A stretch of DNA of 64,000 bases from Thalassotalea nanhaiensis (GTDB lineage: Bacteria; Pseudomonadota; Gammaproteobacteria; Enterobacterales; Alteromonadaceae), in contig NZ_CP134146.1 of assembly GCF_031583575.1 (NCBI RefSeq), forward strand, positions 2,232,001-2,296,000. Direction: 5' to 3'. The notes below the pieces were generated by a model, which saw only the letters and a list, made by a program, of their open reading frames with translations, made no database searches and was not told where the DNA came from. Within the stretch, counting starts at the first letter, position 1; each line of letters begins with the position of its first letter. This document shows positions 8,238 to 17,540 of the stretch, one piece after another. The position numbers were made by a program, and so were the translations under genes.

Positions 8238-9848
8238 ATGCATGATTATATAATAATTGGCGGTGGTTCAGCTGGTGCTGTCCTTGCCAACCGCCTTAGT
8301 GAAGATAAAGACATTAGCGTATGTCTACTTGAAGCCGGGACTCCAGGAAAAACTCCGTTTATTTCAATACCAGTTGGAATGTCAGCTTTAGTCCAGGATT
8401 TTAAAATCAATATTTGGAACTGGCAGTTTAATACACAGAAAGATAAATCATTAAATAACCGAGCTCATTATCAGCCTAGGGGAAAAACCCTTGGCGGCTC
8501 AAGTAGTATCAATGGCATGGTATATATGCGTGGTGATAAATCAGATTTTGATCATTGGGCTGAGCTGGGCAATACAGATTGGGATTATGAGCAGGTTCTG
8601 CCTTATTTTAAAAAAGCTGAAAACAATGAACGTGGTGCAGATGAGTATCATGATAATCGTGGTCCACAACATGTAAGTGACGGCGTCAGTGAATTTGATG
8701 TTTGTGACAGCTTTAAACAAAGTATTCTTGAACAAGGGTATGCGTTCAACTCTGATTTTAATGGTTCAAGCCAAGAAGGCGTTGGTATTTATCAATTTAC
8801 TACTAAAAATGGTAAACGTGCTAGTACCAATGCTTGTTACATCGAACCAATAAAGCAGCGAAAAAACCTAACCATTAAAACGAGTGCTCAAGCTCAACGC
8901 ATTATCTTTGACGGTAAACGTGCTGTTGGTGTTGAATACATTACTAATGGCAAAACCTTTACCATTAACGCCAAAAAAGAAGTGTTGGTTTGTGGTGGTA
9001 GCTTCAATTCTCCACAACTATTACTTCTATCTGGTGTAGGTCCTAAGGCTCAATTGCAGCAGCATAATATCGATGTTGTTCATTCATTAGACGGTGTTGG
9101 TAAAAACCTGCAAGAGCATCCAGATGTTATGTTGGTTTACAAAAGTAAAACAAAAGCGGGCTTGGCTTTAAACCCTATAGGTATTGCTAAAGGTTGCGGC
9201 GCTTTAATCAAATATTTGGCAAATAAAACAGGTTGGTTTGCAAACCCACCTACTCCCGTTGGTGGTTTCTTTAAAACTGATGAACAGATGACCGTACCAA
9301 ACTTTCAAATTCATTCGGTGCCTATGGCATATCGAGATCATGCTCGTGATTACAAATTAATGACTAATTGGGGGTTTAGCTTACTGGTTAACATATCAAG
9401 ACCAAAAAGCAGAGGCGAAGTGACTCTTAAGGATTCAAATCCTTTATCGGCTCCAAACATTAAATTAAATTTACTAGAGCATCCTGAGGATATGGCTGAA
9501 TTAGTCGATGCCGTTAAAAAAGCTCAACAAATGGTTGATCACCCATTAATGAATGAACACATTCAAGGGCCTTTACACCCACCAAAGCGTTTTAACAATG
9601 ATGAAGAAATCGAAAAATATTTACGTGAGTACGCCTCTCATGCATATCACCCTGTTGGTACTTGTAAAATGGGTAATGATGAGATGGCTGTGGTAGATGA
9701 TCGTTTAAAGGTTCATGGGTTAGAAGGGATAAGAGTCGTAGACGCTTCGATTATGCCAACACTTATAAGCGGAAATACAAACGCGCCAACAATCATGATA
9801 GGTGAAAAAGCTGCCGATATGATCAAACAAGATAACCAGCATTCTTAG
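8238..9848 (+). CDS. GMC-family FAD-dependent alcohol dehydrogenase
   Basis: The 536-residue protein starts with the FAD-binding fingerprint DYIIIGGGSAGAVLANRLSE. It shows the GMC signature GKTLGGSSSINGMVYMRG and ends with the active-site region YHPVGTCKMG (His471) and SGNTNAPTIMIGEKAADM. It is close in length to choline dehydrogenase/AlkJ-type enzymes, which pass electrons to the respiratory chain. Lying directly after an aldehyde dehydrogenase, it would oxidise a primary alcohol, perhaps one freed by the nearby sulfatases. Substrate specificity cannot be read from the sequence. Confidence 0.9.
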   Translation: MHDYIIIGGGSAGAVLANRLSEDKDISVCLLEAGTPGKTPFISIPVGMSALVQDFKINIWNWQFNTQKDKSLNNRAHYQPRGKTLGGSSSINGMVYMRGDKSDFDHWAELGNTDWDYEQVLPYFKKAENNERGADEYHDNRGPQHVSDGVSEFDVCDSFKQSILEQGYAFNSDFNGSSQEGVGIYQFTTKNGKRASTNACYIEPIKQRKNLTIKTSAQAQRIIFDGKRAVGVEYITNGKTFTINAKKEVLVCGGSFNSPQLLLLSGVGPKAQLQQHNIDVVHSLDGVGKNLQEHPDVMLVYKSKTKAGLALNPIGIAKGCGALIKYLANKTGWFANPPTPVGGFFKTDEQMTVPNFQIHSVPMAYRDHARDYKLMTNWGFSLLVNISRPKSRGEVTLKDSNPLSAPNIKLNLLEHPEDMAELVDAVKKAQQMVDHPLMNEHIQGPLHPPKRFNNDEEIEKYLREYASHAYHPVGTCKMGNDEMAVVDDRLKVHGLEGIRVVDASIMPTLISGNTNAPTIMIGEKAADMIKQDNQHS

Positions 9849-9992
9849 GTGAATAAATTGTTAATTAAAGGGTTTTCTTTTGTCATTGTGAACAAACTAA
9901 AACTCTCTAGTATCAGTGTATAAGCGCAGTTAATGCTAAAAACAGCAACTGCTGCAATAGAAAATAATTAAAAGAACGAATAGAGATAAAAC

Positions 9993-11561
9993 ATGATTTT
10001 TACCCAAGCAGTACAAAGAAACGCTCAAGTATTTCGCGATCAAATCGCGGTAAAATGTGCAGACAGAACTCATACCTGGAATGAATTTAAAAACAGAGTA
10101 GCGTCTCTTGCATCAGGGATGCATAATGCGGGAGTAAAGCCAGGAGAACGAGTGGCGATTCTAGCCTTAAACTCAGATCGCTACCTTGAATATTATTACG
10201 CGGTAGCCTGGGCAGGAGCTGTACTCGTTCCACTGAATAATCGTTGGTCAGTAAAAGAAAACCAATACGCATTAAATGATTCAGGGTCAGTAATGTTGTT
10301 TGTAGACGATGTATTTTATGAAACAGGAAAACAACTTAAAGACCAATGTGAGTTAATCAAAAACTTTGTATACCTTGGAGACAATGAAACCCCTGATGGT
10401 ATGCTGAACTATGAAGATATGATCGAACAAAATGCTGCTATTGATGCTTTTGATAGTAATCCTAGCGACATGCTTGGCATATTTTATACTGGTGGAACTA
10501 CAGGCTTTCCAAAAGGCGTAATGCTGTCACACACAAATATTTCAGTAAGCTCAATTGCAATAATGGCCGAAATGAAATTTTACGGCAGAGAAAACCATTC
10601 AATGATGATGGTAGCTGGCCCAATGTTTCATTTAGCAGCAGGCGCAATGTGTTGGAGCAGTGTTATTGCAGCAGTACCTATGACAATTGTACCGGCATTT
10701 AATGTACCGGATGTGATTAACTGCATAGAAAGAGATAAGGTGACCGATTGTTTATTGGTACCTACTATGATCAGTATGTTATTGGCTGATAAAGCATTGT
10801 TAGAAGCTGATTTAAGCACGCTGAACCAAATAATTTATGGCGCTTCGCCAATGCCAGAAGGAACACTTCTTGATGCAATGGAGAAATTACCAAATGTAGG
10901 GTTTGTACAAGCTTACGGTCAAACAGAGCTATCACCAGCTTGTTCTATACTTCCGGCTAAATACCATACCTTAGAAGGCCCATTGTCGGGTAAAATTCGC
11001 TCTGCAGGCAGACCTTGTTTAAGCGTAAATGTGACTATCAGAGACGAGAATGATAACGAATTGCCTCCTCATAAAGTTGGTGAAATTTGTGCAAAAGGTG
11101 AAAATGTAATGATGGGTTACTGGAATAACCCAGAACAAACGAGTAATGCATTAGCAAATGGCTGGTTGCACACTGGTGATGCAGGTTATATGGATGAAGA
11201 AGGCTTTATCTTTTTAGTCGATAGAGTAAAGGATATGATTGTTTCAGGTGGTGAAAATGTATTTTCTGCCGAAGTTGAAAGTGCTCTTTCAAAGCACCCT
11301 CACGTACACGAAGTTGCGGTAATTGGTATTCCAAGTGAACAATGGGGTGAATCTGTACATGCCATTGTTCGTGCGAAACCAGATACGATCGTTACCGAAA
11401 AGCATATCATCGATTTTTGTCGTGAATATATCGCCGGATATAAAGTACCTAGATCAATTGAATTTAGAAATGAACCGTTCCCAATAACCGGTGCAGGTAA
11501 GATACAGAAAAATGAATTACGTGAAGTTTACTGGCAAGATCAAGAACGCAATATAAATTAG
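9993..11561 (+). CDS. Acyl-CoA ligase (AMP-forming synthetase)
   Basis: The 522-residue protein has the ANL-superfamily motifs in order: FYTGGTTGFPKGVMLSH (165-181), YGQTE, GWLHTGDAGYMDEEG, DRVKDMIVSGGENV and the C-terminal catalytic Lys503 in GAGKIQK. It resembles medium/long-chain fatty-acid CoA ligases such as FadD3/FadK types. It would convert the acid produced by the alcohol and aldehyde dehydrogenases upstream into its CoA ester for the racemase and the beta-oxidation operon. A 144-bp gap from the GMC gene could hold a separate promoter, but the genes are co-directional. Confidence 0.9.
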   Translation: MIFTQAVQRNAQVFRDQIAVKCADRTHTWNEFKNRVASLASGMHNAGVKPGERVAILALNSDRYLEYYYAVAWAGAVLVPLNNRWSVKENQYALNDSGSVMLFVDDVFYETGKQLKDQCELIKNFVYLGDNETPDGMLNYEDMIEQNAAIDAFDSNPSDMLGIFYTGGTTGFPKGVMLSHTNISVSSIAIMAEMKFYGRENHSMMMVAGPMFHLAAGAMCWSSVIAAVPMTIVPAFNVPDVINCIERDKVTDCLLVPTMISMLLADKALLEADLSTLNQIIYGASPMPEGTLLDAMEKLPNVGFVQAYGQTELSPACSILPAKYHTLEGPLSGKIRSAGRPCLSVNVTIRDENDNELPPHKVGEICAKGENVMMGYWNNPEQTSNALANGWLHTGDAGYMDEEGFIFLVDRVKDMIVSGGENVFSAEVESALSKHPHVHEVAVIGIPSEQWGESVHAIVRAKPDTIVTEKHIIDFCREYIAGYKVPRSIEFRNEPFPITGAGKIQKNELREVYWQDQERNIN

Positions 11562-11624
11562 TCTCTAACCGCCGTAAACCATACAGTAGAAAGTTTAAAC
11601 AATGTATTTTTCTTTGTATTACAA

Positions 11625-11662
11625 AATGCACCTTACGCTTTACGCTTAGGTGTATTTTTTTT
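11625..11662 (+). terminator. Terminator after acyl-CoA ligase
   Basis: AATGCACCT pairs with AGGTGTATT (one G-U pair) and is followed by TTTTTT on the plus strand. It closes the dehydrogenase-ligase run about 65 bp after the stop codon. Confidence 0.65.
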
Positions 11663-11754
11663 AATTTATTCAAAATAATCACTTGATCTCAACTTAACCT
11701 GAGGTATTACCCTAGATATGAATTTAAAATGTTTTTAATCTAGGAATAAACAAT

Positions 11755-12267
11755 ATGAATAATACTGTGGCAATACTTTCAAGCGCTAGAACAAATGGAA
11801 ATACTGAAAAACTATTAAACAGGCTCGCTATTAATACGAACACCAATATCGATATAATCGATTTGTCCAAGTACAACGTTAGTGAATATGATTATAACTA
11901 TAACAACCAAGATGATGACTTCCTGACTTTGATAGAAACAATCTTGTCTTATGAAAAAATCATTTTCGCATCACCTGTGTATTGGTACTCAGTAACGCCT
12001 ACAATGAAAAAGTTTCTCGACCGTATATCCGACTTATTAGACCTTCCTCATTTATTAGACTCAGGTCGACGTCTCAGGGGTAAAGCAGCTTACGTAGTAT
12101 GCAGCTCAGCAAGTACCGAAGTGTCTAACTCTTTTATCAGTGCTTTTAAAGATACCTTTGAGTATCTTGGCATGAATTACGGCGGCTTTTTGCATGCCGA
12201 CTGCTCAGATGGCTATCAGGAAAAATATTATATCGATGACCTCAATAGCTTTAAGGCATTGTTTTAA
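11755..12267 (+). CDS. NADPH-dependent FMN reductase / flavodoxin-fold protein
   Basis: The 170-residue protein begins with the flavodoxin-like phosphate loop ILSSARTNGNTEKLL and has FASPVYWYSVTPTMKKFLDRI, typical of the NADPH-dependent FMN reductase/WrbA-like family. It is cytoplasmic with no signal peptide. It follows the ligase terminator and so appears to be transcribed alone. A role in supplying reduced flavin or in quinone reduction is possible. There is no monooxygenase in the window to serve as an obvious partner. Confidence 0.75.
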   Translation: MNNTVAILSSARTNGNTEKLLNRLAINTNTNIDIIDLSKYNVSEYDYNYNNQDDDFLTLIETILSYEKIIFASPVYWYSVTPTMKKFLDRISDLLDLPHLLDSGRRLRGKAAYVVCSSASTEVSNSFISAFKDTFEYLGMNYGGFLHADCSDGYQEKYYIDDLNSFKALF

Positions 12268-12308
12268 ATAATGCTATTTTGAAAGGGTTAATTTAGCACT
12301 TAGTTAAT

Positions 12309-12334
12309 GATAGATCCTGAAACAAGTTCAGGAA
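12309..12334. repeat. Interspersed hairpin word GATCCTGAAACAAGTTCAGGA
   Basis: TCCTGAA and TTCAGGA form a 7-bp inverted repeat around ACAAG. The core occurs in reverse complement at 31941-31964 inside the larger repeat element there, with 24 bases identical. It lies between convergent genes. Confidence 0.7.
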
Positions 12335-12451
12335 GTGGCTTTCAGGTTCAGGCATTTGAGTATTTGTATCGTTATTTTGGTTGCGAATTCTTCCTACTAC
12401 ACTGCCCTTTCACATTAGCGTAAATCTAATTGACAAATACTTTAAAACACA

Positions 12452-12484
12452 AAAAAGCACGGCTTAAACAAGTCGTGCTTTTTC
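12452..12484. terminator. Bidirectional terminator between flavin reductase and arylsulfatase
   Basis: AAAAAGCACG and CGTGCTTTTT form a perfect 10-bp stem, extended inside by four more pairs (one G-U) around an AAAC loop. A/T runs on both sides let it serve both convergent genes. Confidence 0.9.
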
Positions 12485-12538
12485 TTATCAAACCCAACTC
12501 AAGTTAATTGTTGGATTTACTCAATTTAAATCATTCGA

Positions 12539-14095
12539 TTAATATTGAGGTTCATTCATACTGAATATTTGTTTTACCATGCCATCTACTGACCAGCTTG
12601 GTGGTACTTGACGTGGAGGGAAAGCAACAAATGTTCTCATTTCTTTTGCTGTTTCAGAAATACCACGGGTAATTTCAAACATATGCTCAGCATACCACTT
12701 ATCATATCCACCTGCTTCATCACGAGCACGCTCATATGGGTCTTGACGTAAGTTTGTGATCAAAGGAGCACGTAGTGGTGTTAATGGACACATCCAAACT
12801 GATAAACCGTGACACTCTTGCATAGAGTATTGTAGTTTTATATCGCCAACACGAATTGCTGATAAATCACCACCATCAGTAAAGTACATATAATTTGGAC
12901 GTGGAGCTTCATCTGTTTCACCTGTTAAGTAAGGAAGCATGTTATAACCATCTAAATGTACTTTGTACTGCTTACCATTAATTTGTGTACCTTTTTTCAG
13001 CTTTTCTTTAATGTCAGTTACGCCAGCAGCAGCAAGGAACGTTGGAGCCCAATCCATATGAGATGCGATCTCATTTTTGTATTGACCCGCTGGAATTTTG
13101 TTCGGCCATCTAACCATTGCTGGTACACGGAAGCCACCTTCCCACGTTGTATTTTTCTCACCTTTAAATGGAATAGAACCACCATCAGGCCATGAGAACG
13201 TTTCTGCGCCATTATCCGTTGAATAAAGTACAATAGTGTTATCAGCAATATTAAGGTCATCAAGTTTGTCTAATAAAACGCCTACTTGATAATCATGCTC
13301 CATCATACCGTCGCCGTATAAACCACCGCGTTTTGAAATACCTTCTGACTCTGGTCTTAAATGAGTCCATACATGCATACGAGATGAGTTAAACCACACG
13401 AAGAATGGTTTGTCTGCTTTATGAGCTTTATCCATAAATTTAGTCGCTGCAGCTAAAAATTCATCATCTACAGTTTCCATACGTTTTTTTGTTAATGGAC
13501 CTGTATCTTCAATTCTGCCGTCAGCATAGGTATGAAGCACACCACGTGGACCAAATTGCTTTTTGTAAGCAGGATCTTTTGGATAATCTGGATGTTCTGG
13601 CTCTTCTTCGGCATTTAAGTGGTATAAGTTACCAAAAAATTCATCAAAACCATGGTTTGTTGGTAAAAATTCATCTTTATCACCTAAGTGGTTTTTACCA
13701 AATTGACCAGTAGTGTAGCCACGATCTTTTAATAACTCTGCGATAGTGACATCTTCAGCTCGTAAACCTAAATCTGAACCAGGCAAGCCCACTTTAGTCA
13801 AACCTGTACGTACTGGATATTGACCTGTAATAAAAGCTGCACGGCCAGCAGTACATGAGTTTTCACCGTAGTAATCAGTGAAAAGTGCACCTTCGTTAGC
13901 AATGCGGTCGATGTTCTTAGTTTGATAGCCCATCATGCCATGCGTATAAGCACTGATGTTACTCTGACCAATATCATCTCCCCATATAGCAAGAATGTTT
14001 GGACGTGATGTATCAGTTGTTGCCAATGCAGCACCTGACATTGCAATCAGGGAAACACCAGCTACGATTTTACTGAATTTGTTTAGCAAAGTCAT
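12539..14095 (-). CDS. Periplasmic arylsulfatase (Cys-type), paralogue 1
   Basis: The 518-residue protein has a Sec signal peptide (about 1-25, ending SGAALA). Its sulfatase core begins PNILAIWGDDIG, with the metal-binding acidic pair. The modification motif is CTAGR with Cys81, which must become formylglycine. TGQFGKNHLGD and YSTDNGAETFSWPDGG supply further active-site residues. Sulfatases of this type bind calcium and hydrolyse sulfate esters. It is closely related to the two sulfatases at 48.7 and 50.5 kb, especially the latter (shared EEPEHPDYPKDP and WYAEHMF segments). It is transcribed divergently from a LysR gene that probably regulates it. Confidence 0.95.
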   Translation of the reverse strand: MTLLNKFSKIVAGVSLIAMSGAALATTDTSRPNILAIWGDDIGQSNISAYTHGMMGYQTKNIDRIANEGALFTDYYGENSCTAGRAAFITGQYPVRTGLTKVGLPGSDLGLRAEDVTIAELLKDRGYTTGQFGKNHLGDKDEFLPTNHGFDEFFGNLYHLNAEEEPEHPDYPKDPAYKKQFGPRGVLHTYADGRIEDTGPLTKKRMETVDDEFLAAATKFMDKAHKADKPFFVWFNSSRMHVWTHLRPESEGISKRGGLYGDGMMEHDYQVGVLLDKLDDLNIADNTIVLYSTDNGAETFSWPDGGSIPFKGEKNTTWEGGFRVPAMVRWPNKIPAGQYKNEIASHMDWAPTFLAAAGVTDIKEKLKKGTQINGKQYKVHLDGYNMLPYLTGETDEAPRPNYMYFTDGGDLSAIRVGDIKLQYSMQECHGLSVWMCPLTPLRAPLITNLRQDPYERARDEAGGYDKWYAEHMFEITRGISETAKEMRTFVAFPPRQVPPSWSVDGMVKQIFSMNEPQY

Positions 14096-14205
14096 AATTG
14101 AAACCTATGTAAGTTATTAACGATAAAGTTCTGAATGAACTTAAATTTCAAAATAATTTTACTGAACAATTTGTATAATTAAAAAGTATTGCTTACTATA
14201 TAACT

Positions 14206-14220
14206 ATAAGCATTGCTTAT
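14206..14220. promoter_or_regulatory. LysR-type operator (T-N11-A palindrome)
   Basis: ATAAGCATTGCTTAT is a perfect palindrome around a central T and contains the LysR T-N11-A box. A half-related site with TATTGCTTA lies about 20 bp to the left. It is between the arylsulfatase and the divergent LysR gene, the classical arrangement. Confidence 0.75.
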
Positions 14221-14286
14221 ATATGAATATTGACTTTTAATAAACATTGGCGTTTGTAACTTATTGAATCAATTTAGGCTGACTGG

Positions 14287-15219
14287 ATGACGGACATAAA
14301 CCTTAGAAGTGTAGATCTGAACTTACTGTTAATTTTTGACGGGCTGATCCATTTACAGAACTTAAGCCATACAGCTACAAGCCTCGGAATGACTCAACCT
14401 GCTGTATCACAAGCCTTGAAAAGACTTCAACACATGTATAACGACCCTCTGTTTGAACGCAAAGGTCGTAAAATGCACCCCACTATGAAAGCAACTTTAA
14501 TTCAACCAGTGATAAGCAAGGTTCTTGAAGAAATTAAAGGAACTCTCCCAGTTAAAGGCTCATTCGATCCATCAAAGCTTACGATGCAATATCGAATTAA
14601 CCTCACCTATATTAATAATGGACTGTTTATTTTCGATTTTACCAAAGCACTTTTTGAACAAGCACCAGGGGTAAAACTTACCGTTACGTCCGATATTATT
14701 TATGATGCAGAGACTTCATTGCGTAACCGAGAATATGACTTATGTATCGAACATCTAAAATTATCGCATTCAGCGTGTAACAATGACATTTTATATTCAG
14801 AAAAAGTTGTTGTGATTGCTAGAAAAAACCATCCAAGATTAAAAAACAAGAAATCAATAACACTCGATGATTATCTAAGCGAAGAGCATGCAGTGTTAAT
14901 CCCACACAAAGATAATATTCATCCCTTATCAATCATGAATAATGAATTTGGTGAACGCAAAGTTGGCTTTACCGGGGCAAGCATGAGCGATACATTTAAT
15001 ATAGTAAGAATGACCGACTATATCGGTGTGATCCCAAAAACTGAATTAAATTATCAACCTTTAGCAAATGAATTAATTTGGTTTGAGCCCCCGTTTCATA
15101 CTGGTATTGCAAGTATTTATATGAACTGGCATTGGGATATGGAACGCTATCAGTCACACAGATGGATAAGAGAATTATTACTTGAAACTTGCCGTAGCAA
15201 AGATATTTTGTCCAAATAA
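14287..15219 (+). CDS. LysR-family regulator divergent from arylsulfatase
   Basis: The 310-residue protein has an N-terminal winged HTH starting LRSVDLNLLLIFDGLIHLQN and the motif MTQPAVSQALKRL, followed by a substrate-binding domain. The C-terminal WFEPPFHTGIASIYMNWHW stretch is shared with the partial LysR at the right edge of the window. It most likely controls the divergent sulfatase through the T-N11-A palindrome 67 bp upstream. The inducer is unknown and might be sulfate-ester substrate or released alcohol. Confidence 0.9.
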   Translation: MTDINLRSVDLNLLLIFDGLIHLQNLSHTATSLGMTQPAVSQALKRLQHMYNDPLFERKGRKMHPTMKATLIQPVISKVLEEIKGTLPVKGSFDPSKLTMQYRINLTYINNGLFIFDFTKALFEQAPGVKLTVTSDIIYDAETSLRNREYDLCIEHLKLSHSACNNDILYSEKVVVIARKNHPRLKNKKSITLDDYLSEEHAVLIPHKDNIHPLSIMNNEFGERKVGFTGASMSDTFNIVRMTDYIGVIPKTELNYQPLANELIWFEPPFHTGIASIYMNWHWDMERYQSHRWIRELLLETCRSKDILSK

Positions 15220-15250
15220 TGAATACAAAAGGTGGCTTCTTAAATTAAGT

Positions 15251-15282
15251 TATTCAGTGACTCTAATTAAAGTCACTGAATA
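15251..15282. terminator. Bidirectional terminator between LysR and glycine-zipper gene
   Basis: TATTCAGTGACT and AGTCACTGAATA form perfect 12-bp arms around an 8-base AT loop, between two convergent stop codons at 15219 and 15297. Confidence 0.8.
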
Positions 15283-15296
15283 TTCATTTAGTAATA

Positions 15297-15707
15297 CTAT
15301 TTTTCTACAACTTCTTTATTGTTAATGATATAGACTTCTTTACCTTTAACAACACCTGAGCATTGTTGGCTTGGTTGATCACACCATGCATCAACAACAT
15401 GCAATTCATCATTCGCTTTTACAATATAGCGCCATCCATATAACATTTCTTTTTTCTTTTGCGCTGCTTTTCTTGCACCTAGTAAACCACCAGTTATCTT
15501 CGCTGCATCTTTACCACTACCAGAGCCAAACGCTGAGCCAATACCAACACCAACTGCTGCACCAAGTAATGGTTTTCCGTCACTGCCTACTTTAGTTGTA
15601 ATAACTTCAGCCTTTTCAATTACCCCTTCCATTACAGTAGAACCAGCTATAGCTTGGCTTGTAAATAAACCAATAAATATGAACGCAAGTGATTTGAATT
15701 TAAACAT
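15297..15707 (-). CDS. Exported glycine-zipper (17-kDa antigen-like) protein
   Basis: I place the start at 15707 because it gives a clean Sec signal peptide, MFKFKSLAFIFIGLFTSQAIA; an upstream ATG would add eight residues before it. The mature part contains a glycine-zipper stretch GAAVGVGIGSAFGSGSG, as in SlyB/Rickettsia 17-kDa surface antigen families. A basic segment and a C-terminal part with two cysteines (AWCDQPSQQCSG) follow. There is no lipobox cysteine. It is a probable periplasmic or outer-membrane-associated protein of unknown role and stands alone between terminators and LysR genes. Confidence 0.6.
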   Translation of the reverse strand: MFKFKSLAFIFIGLFTSQAIAGSTVMEGVIEKAEVITTKVGSDGKPLLGAAVGVGIGSAFGSGSGKDAAKITGGLLGARKAAQKKKEMLYGWRYIVKANDELHVVDAWCDQPSQQCSGVVKGKEVYIINNKEVVEK

Positions 15708-15795
15708 AAAATATTTTCCTAGTGGTCTCATTGATGAAAACTAATTGTTAACCGAAACTCAAATTCAGTATTTACTTCAATTAGTCGAGATATTT

Positions 15796-15811
15796 CTCAG
15801 ATAATAATGAG
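15796..15811. promoter_or_regulatory. Inverted repeat CTCA-N8-TGAG within GAGATATT direct repeats
   Basis: CTCA and TGAG flank an AT core, and the whole is bracketed by GAGATATT at 15787-15794 and 15814-15821. It sits 75-100 bp before the preferred LysR start and could be its autoregulatory site. Confidence 0.35.
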
Positions 15812-15886
15812 TTTGAGATATTCCGTCTAATGAATTATTATCAAGCCAGATATGACCAGGGATACTATCTAATAATTGGACATTGT

Positions 15887-16816
15887 ATGAGTGATACTGA
15901 AAAGAAACTTTCCAGATTGGATTTAAATTTATTAATACCATTAAGTGTTTTACTCAAAGAGCGAAACATCAGTAGAGCAGCTGAGCAGCTTTGCATATCT
16001 CAATCGGGGATGAGTAAAACACTGCATAGACTTAGAGATCTATTTGACGATCCCCTATTCTACCGAACCAACAGAGGTGTTATTCCTACCGTAAGAGCGA
16101 AAGAATTGGAACTGTTGCTCCCTGGTGTTATTGACGCTCTTGAAAACATAATGAAAAGCACAAGTTTTGATCCAAAGACGAGTAATAAAAATTTTAATAT
16201 TTCTGTACCTTCAATATTAAGTCACGCAATTACATTGCCGCTAATTAATCAATTGGTAAACCAAGCGCCTAATATACGTATCAATGAACAACAAATAGTA
16301 CTTAATCCATTTTCATTACTCGAATCTGGTGATCTTGATTTCGTTGTGCACTTTGAAAAGCCAAATGACGATAATTTTGAAGTTATTCATTTAAAACAAG
16401 TTAGTCCAATAATATATGCTAAGAATGATCACCCATTATTTTCCCAGCAGGTTACGCTGCAAGACTGTTTAGAATACAAGTTTGTTGAGTTCTTGATAAA
16501 ATCAGGGGATAAAGTAAAGGCCGAAAACCCATTAAATAAATTACTGTTTGGCAAAGAAAATGTAAAAACGACCATAGTAACAAGCAGTCAAATGCACATT
16601 TTAATTGAGGTTATGAACAGCTCAGACTATTTGTTTATTGGCTCAAATTTGCTGATGTTTTCAAATCCGATGAGCCAACAAATAAAACCAGTTTATAATT
16701 TTGATAATGCTGAACAAAAATATTTTGATCTGTATTTAATTTCGCACAACAGAATTGCCAGCAGTGAAGCTCATCAATGGCTAAAGCAGTTGTTTTTAAC
16801 TAAGAACTTAAATTAA
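15887..16816 (+). CDS. LysR-family regulator
   Basis: I prefer the start at 15887 (MSDTEKKLSRLDLNLLIPL), because LysR proteins begin close to the LDLNLL segment. An ATG at 15830 would add 19 atypical residues. TTGGA lies 6 nt upstream. The 309-residue product has a winged HTH with LCISQSGMSKTLHRLRDLFDDPLF and a substrate-binding domain. It is a paralogue of the LysR at 34655 (shared FDDPLF, SFDPK and SVPSIL/SLPSIL segments). It converges on the TetR/MMPL operon. Its target is not evident. Confidence 0.85.
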   Translation: MSDTEKKLSRLDLNLLIPLSVLLKERNISRAAEQLCISQSGMSKTLHRLRDLFDDPLFYRTNRGVIPTVRAKELELLLPGVIDALENIMKSTSFDPKTSNKNFNISVPSILSHAITLPLINQLVNQAPNIRINEQQIVLNPFSLLESGDLDFVVHFEKPNDDNFEVIHLKQVSPIIYAKNDHPLFSQQVTLQDCLEYKFVEFLIKSGDKVKAENPLNKLLFGKENVKTTIVTSSQMHILIEVMNSSDYLFIGSNLLMFSNPMSQQIKPVYNFDNAEQKYFDLYLISHNRIASSEAHQWLKQLFLTKNLN

Positions 16817-16879
16817 CTCTGATATGTGTTTAGTTATATTGAAACACCAATCCACAATAAAAAATATGTAGCGTTTGCA

Positions 16880-17521
16880 CTAAGCACTCTGCTGAATACC
16901 GATCAATAGCTCCTTGTCTTCATTATTAAGATAAGGATAAATTAAATTTAATATTTGATTTACTCCCTGTTTAATGAATAAGTGCTCATCGGAGCCTTTC
17001 ACATCCTTTATAAGACCATTTCTAACACTTGCAGCAATATAACTAGGCCACTGAGTAAACAACAAATGCATGTTATTACCCAAGCTAATAATTTCTTGTT
17101 CATCAGCGTTCACTATATGTTGTTTTTGTAAATGCTGACAAAATGTATCTATTGCTGTTTTTGTCGTTTGCATTGCTTTAGCAAATAACCTTCTTAGCTC
17201 AGGGTATTTGTTTAAGATATAGCTTGATTCGCAAAATATGAATCGGTACTTGTCCATTAATTGAAAGCCTAATGTTAACTTCAACCACATAGATTGATTA
17301 GTTGAAATAGCTTCCGACTCAGATTTAAAAAATGTAACAAAATCCGTGGTAAAACATCTTAATAATTCTGCAATTATTTCTGATTTACTCTTAAAGTGAT
17401 AATAAAGGTTGCCTGGACTGATATCCATAATATCCGCAATATGGTTTGTAGATATTTGGCCAACACCTTCATCTGCAAAAGCATCCAAACTAGCAATTAA
17501 AATTTTATCTTTAGTTTTCAA
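16880..17521 (-). CDS. TetR-family repressor of the lipid-transport operon
   Basis: I place the start at the TTG at 17521 (MKTKDKILIASLDAFADEG). An AAGGA ribosome-binding sequence sits 8 nt upstream. The longer frame, from a TTG at 17566, would run through a 30-bp palindrome. The 214-residue protein has a TetR HTH with ISTNHIADIMDISPGNLYYHFKSKSEI and a variable ligand domain. It is the last gene of the DUF1302-to-MMPL operon, 71 bp after the MMPL stop. The palindrome between them suggests local autoregulation. A lipid or acyl-CoA ligand would fit the context but is unproven. Confidence 0.85.
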   Translation of the reverse strand: MKTKDKILIASLDAFADEGVGQISTNHIADIMDISPGNLYYHFKSKSEIIAELLRCFTTDFVTFFKSESEAISTNQSMWLKLTLGFQLMDKYRFIFCESSYILNKYPELRRLFAKAMQTTKTAIDTFCQHLQKQHIVNADEQEIISLGNNMHLLFTQWPSYIAASVRNGLIKDVKGSDEHLFIKQGVNQILNLIYPYLNNEDKELLIGIQQSA

Positions 17522-17540
17522 TTTATTATTCCTTGGCAGT

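Noticed and set aside
16826-16847. GTGTTT/AAACAC inverted repeat between convergent LysR and TetR genes
   Set aside because: Only six pairs with a 10-base loop and no T-run; too weak to call a terminator.
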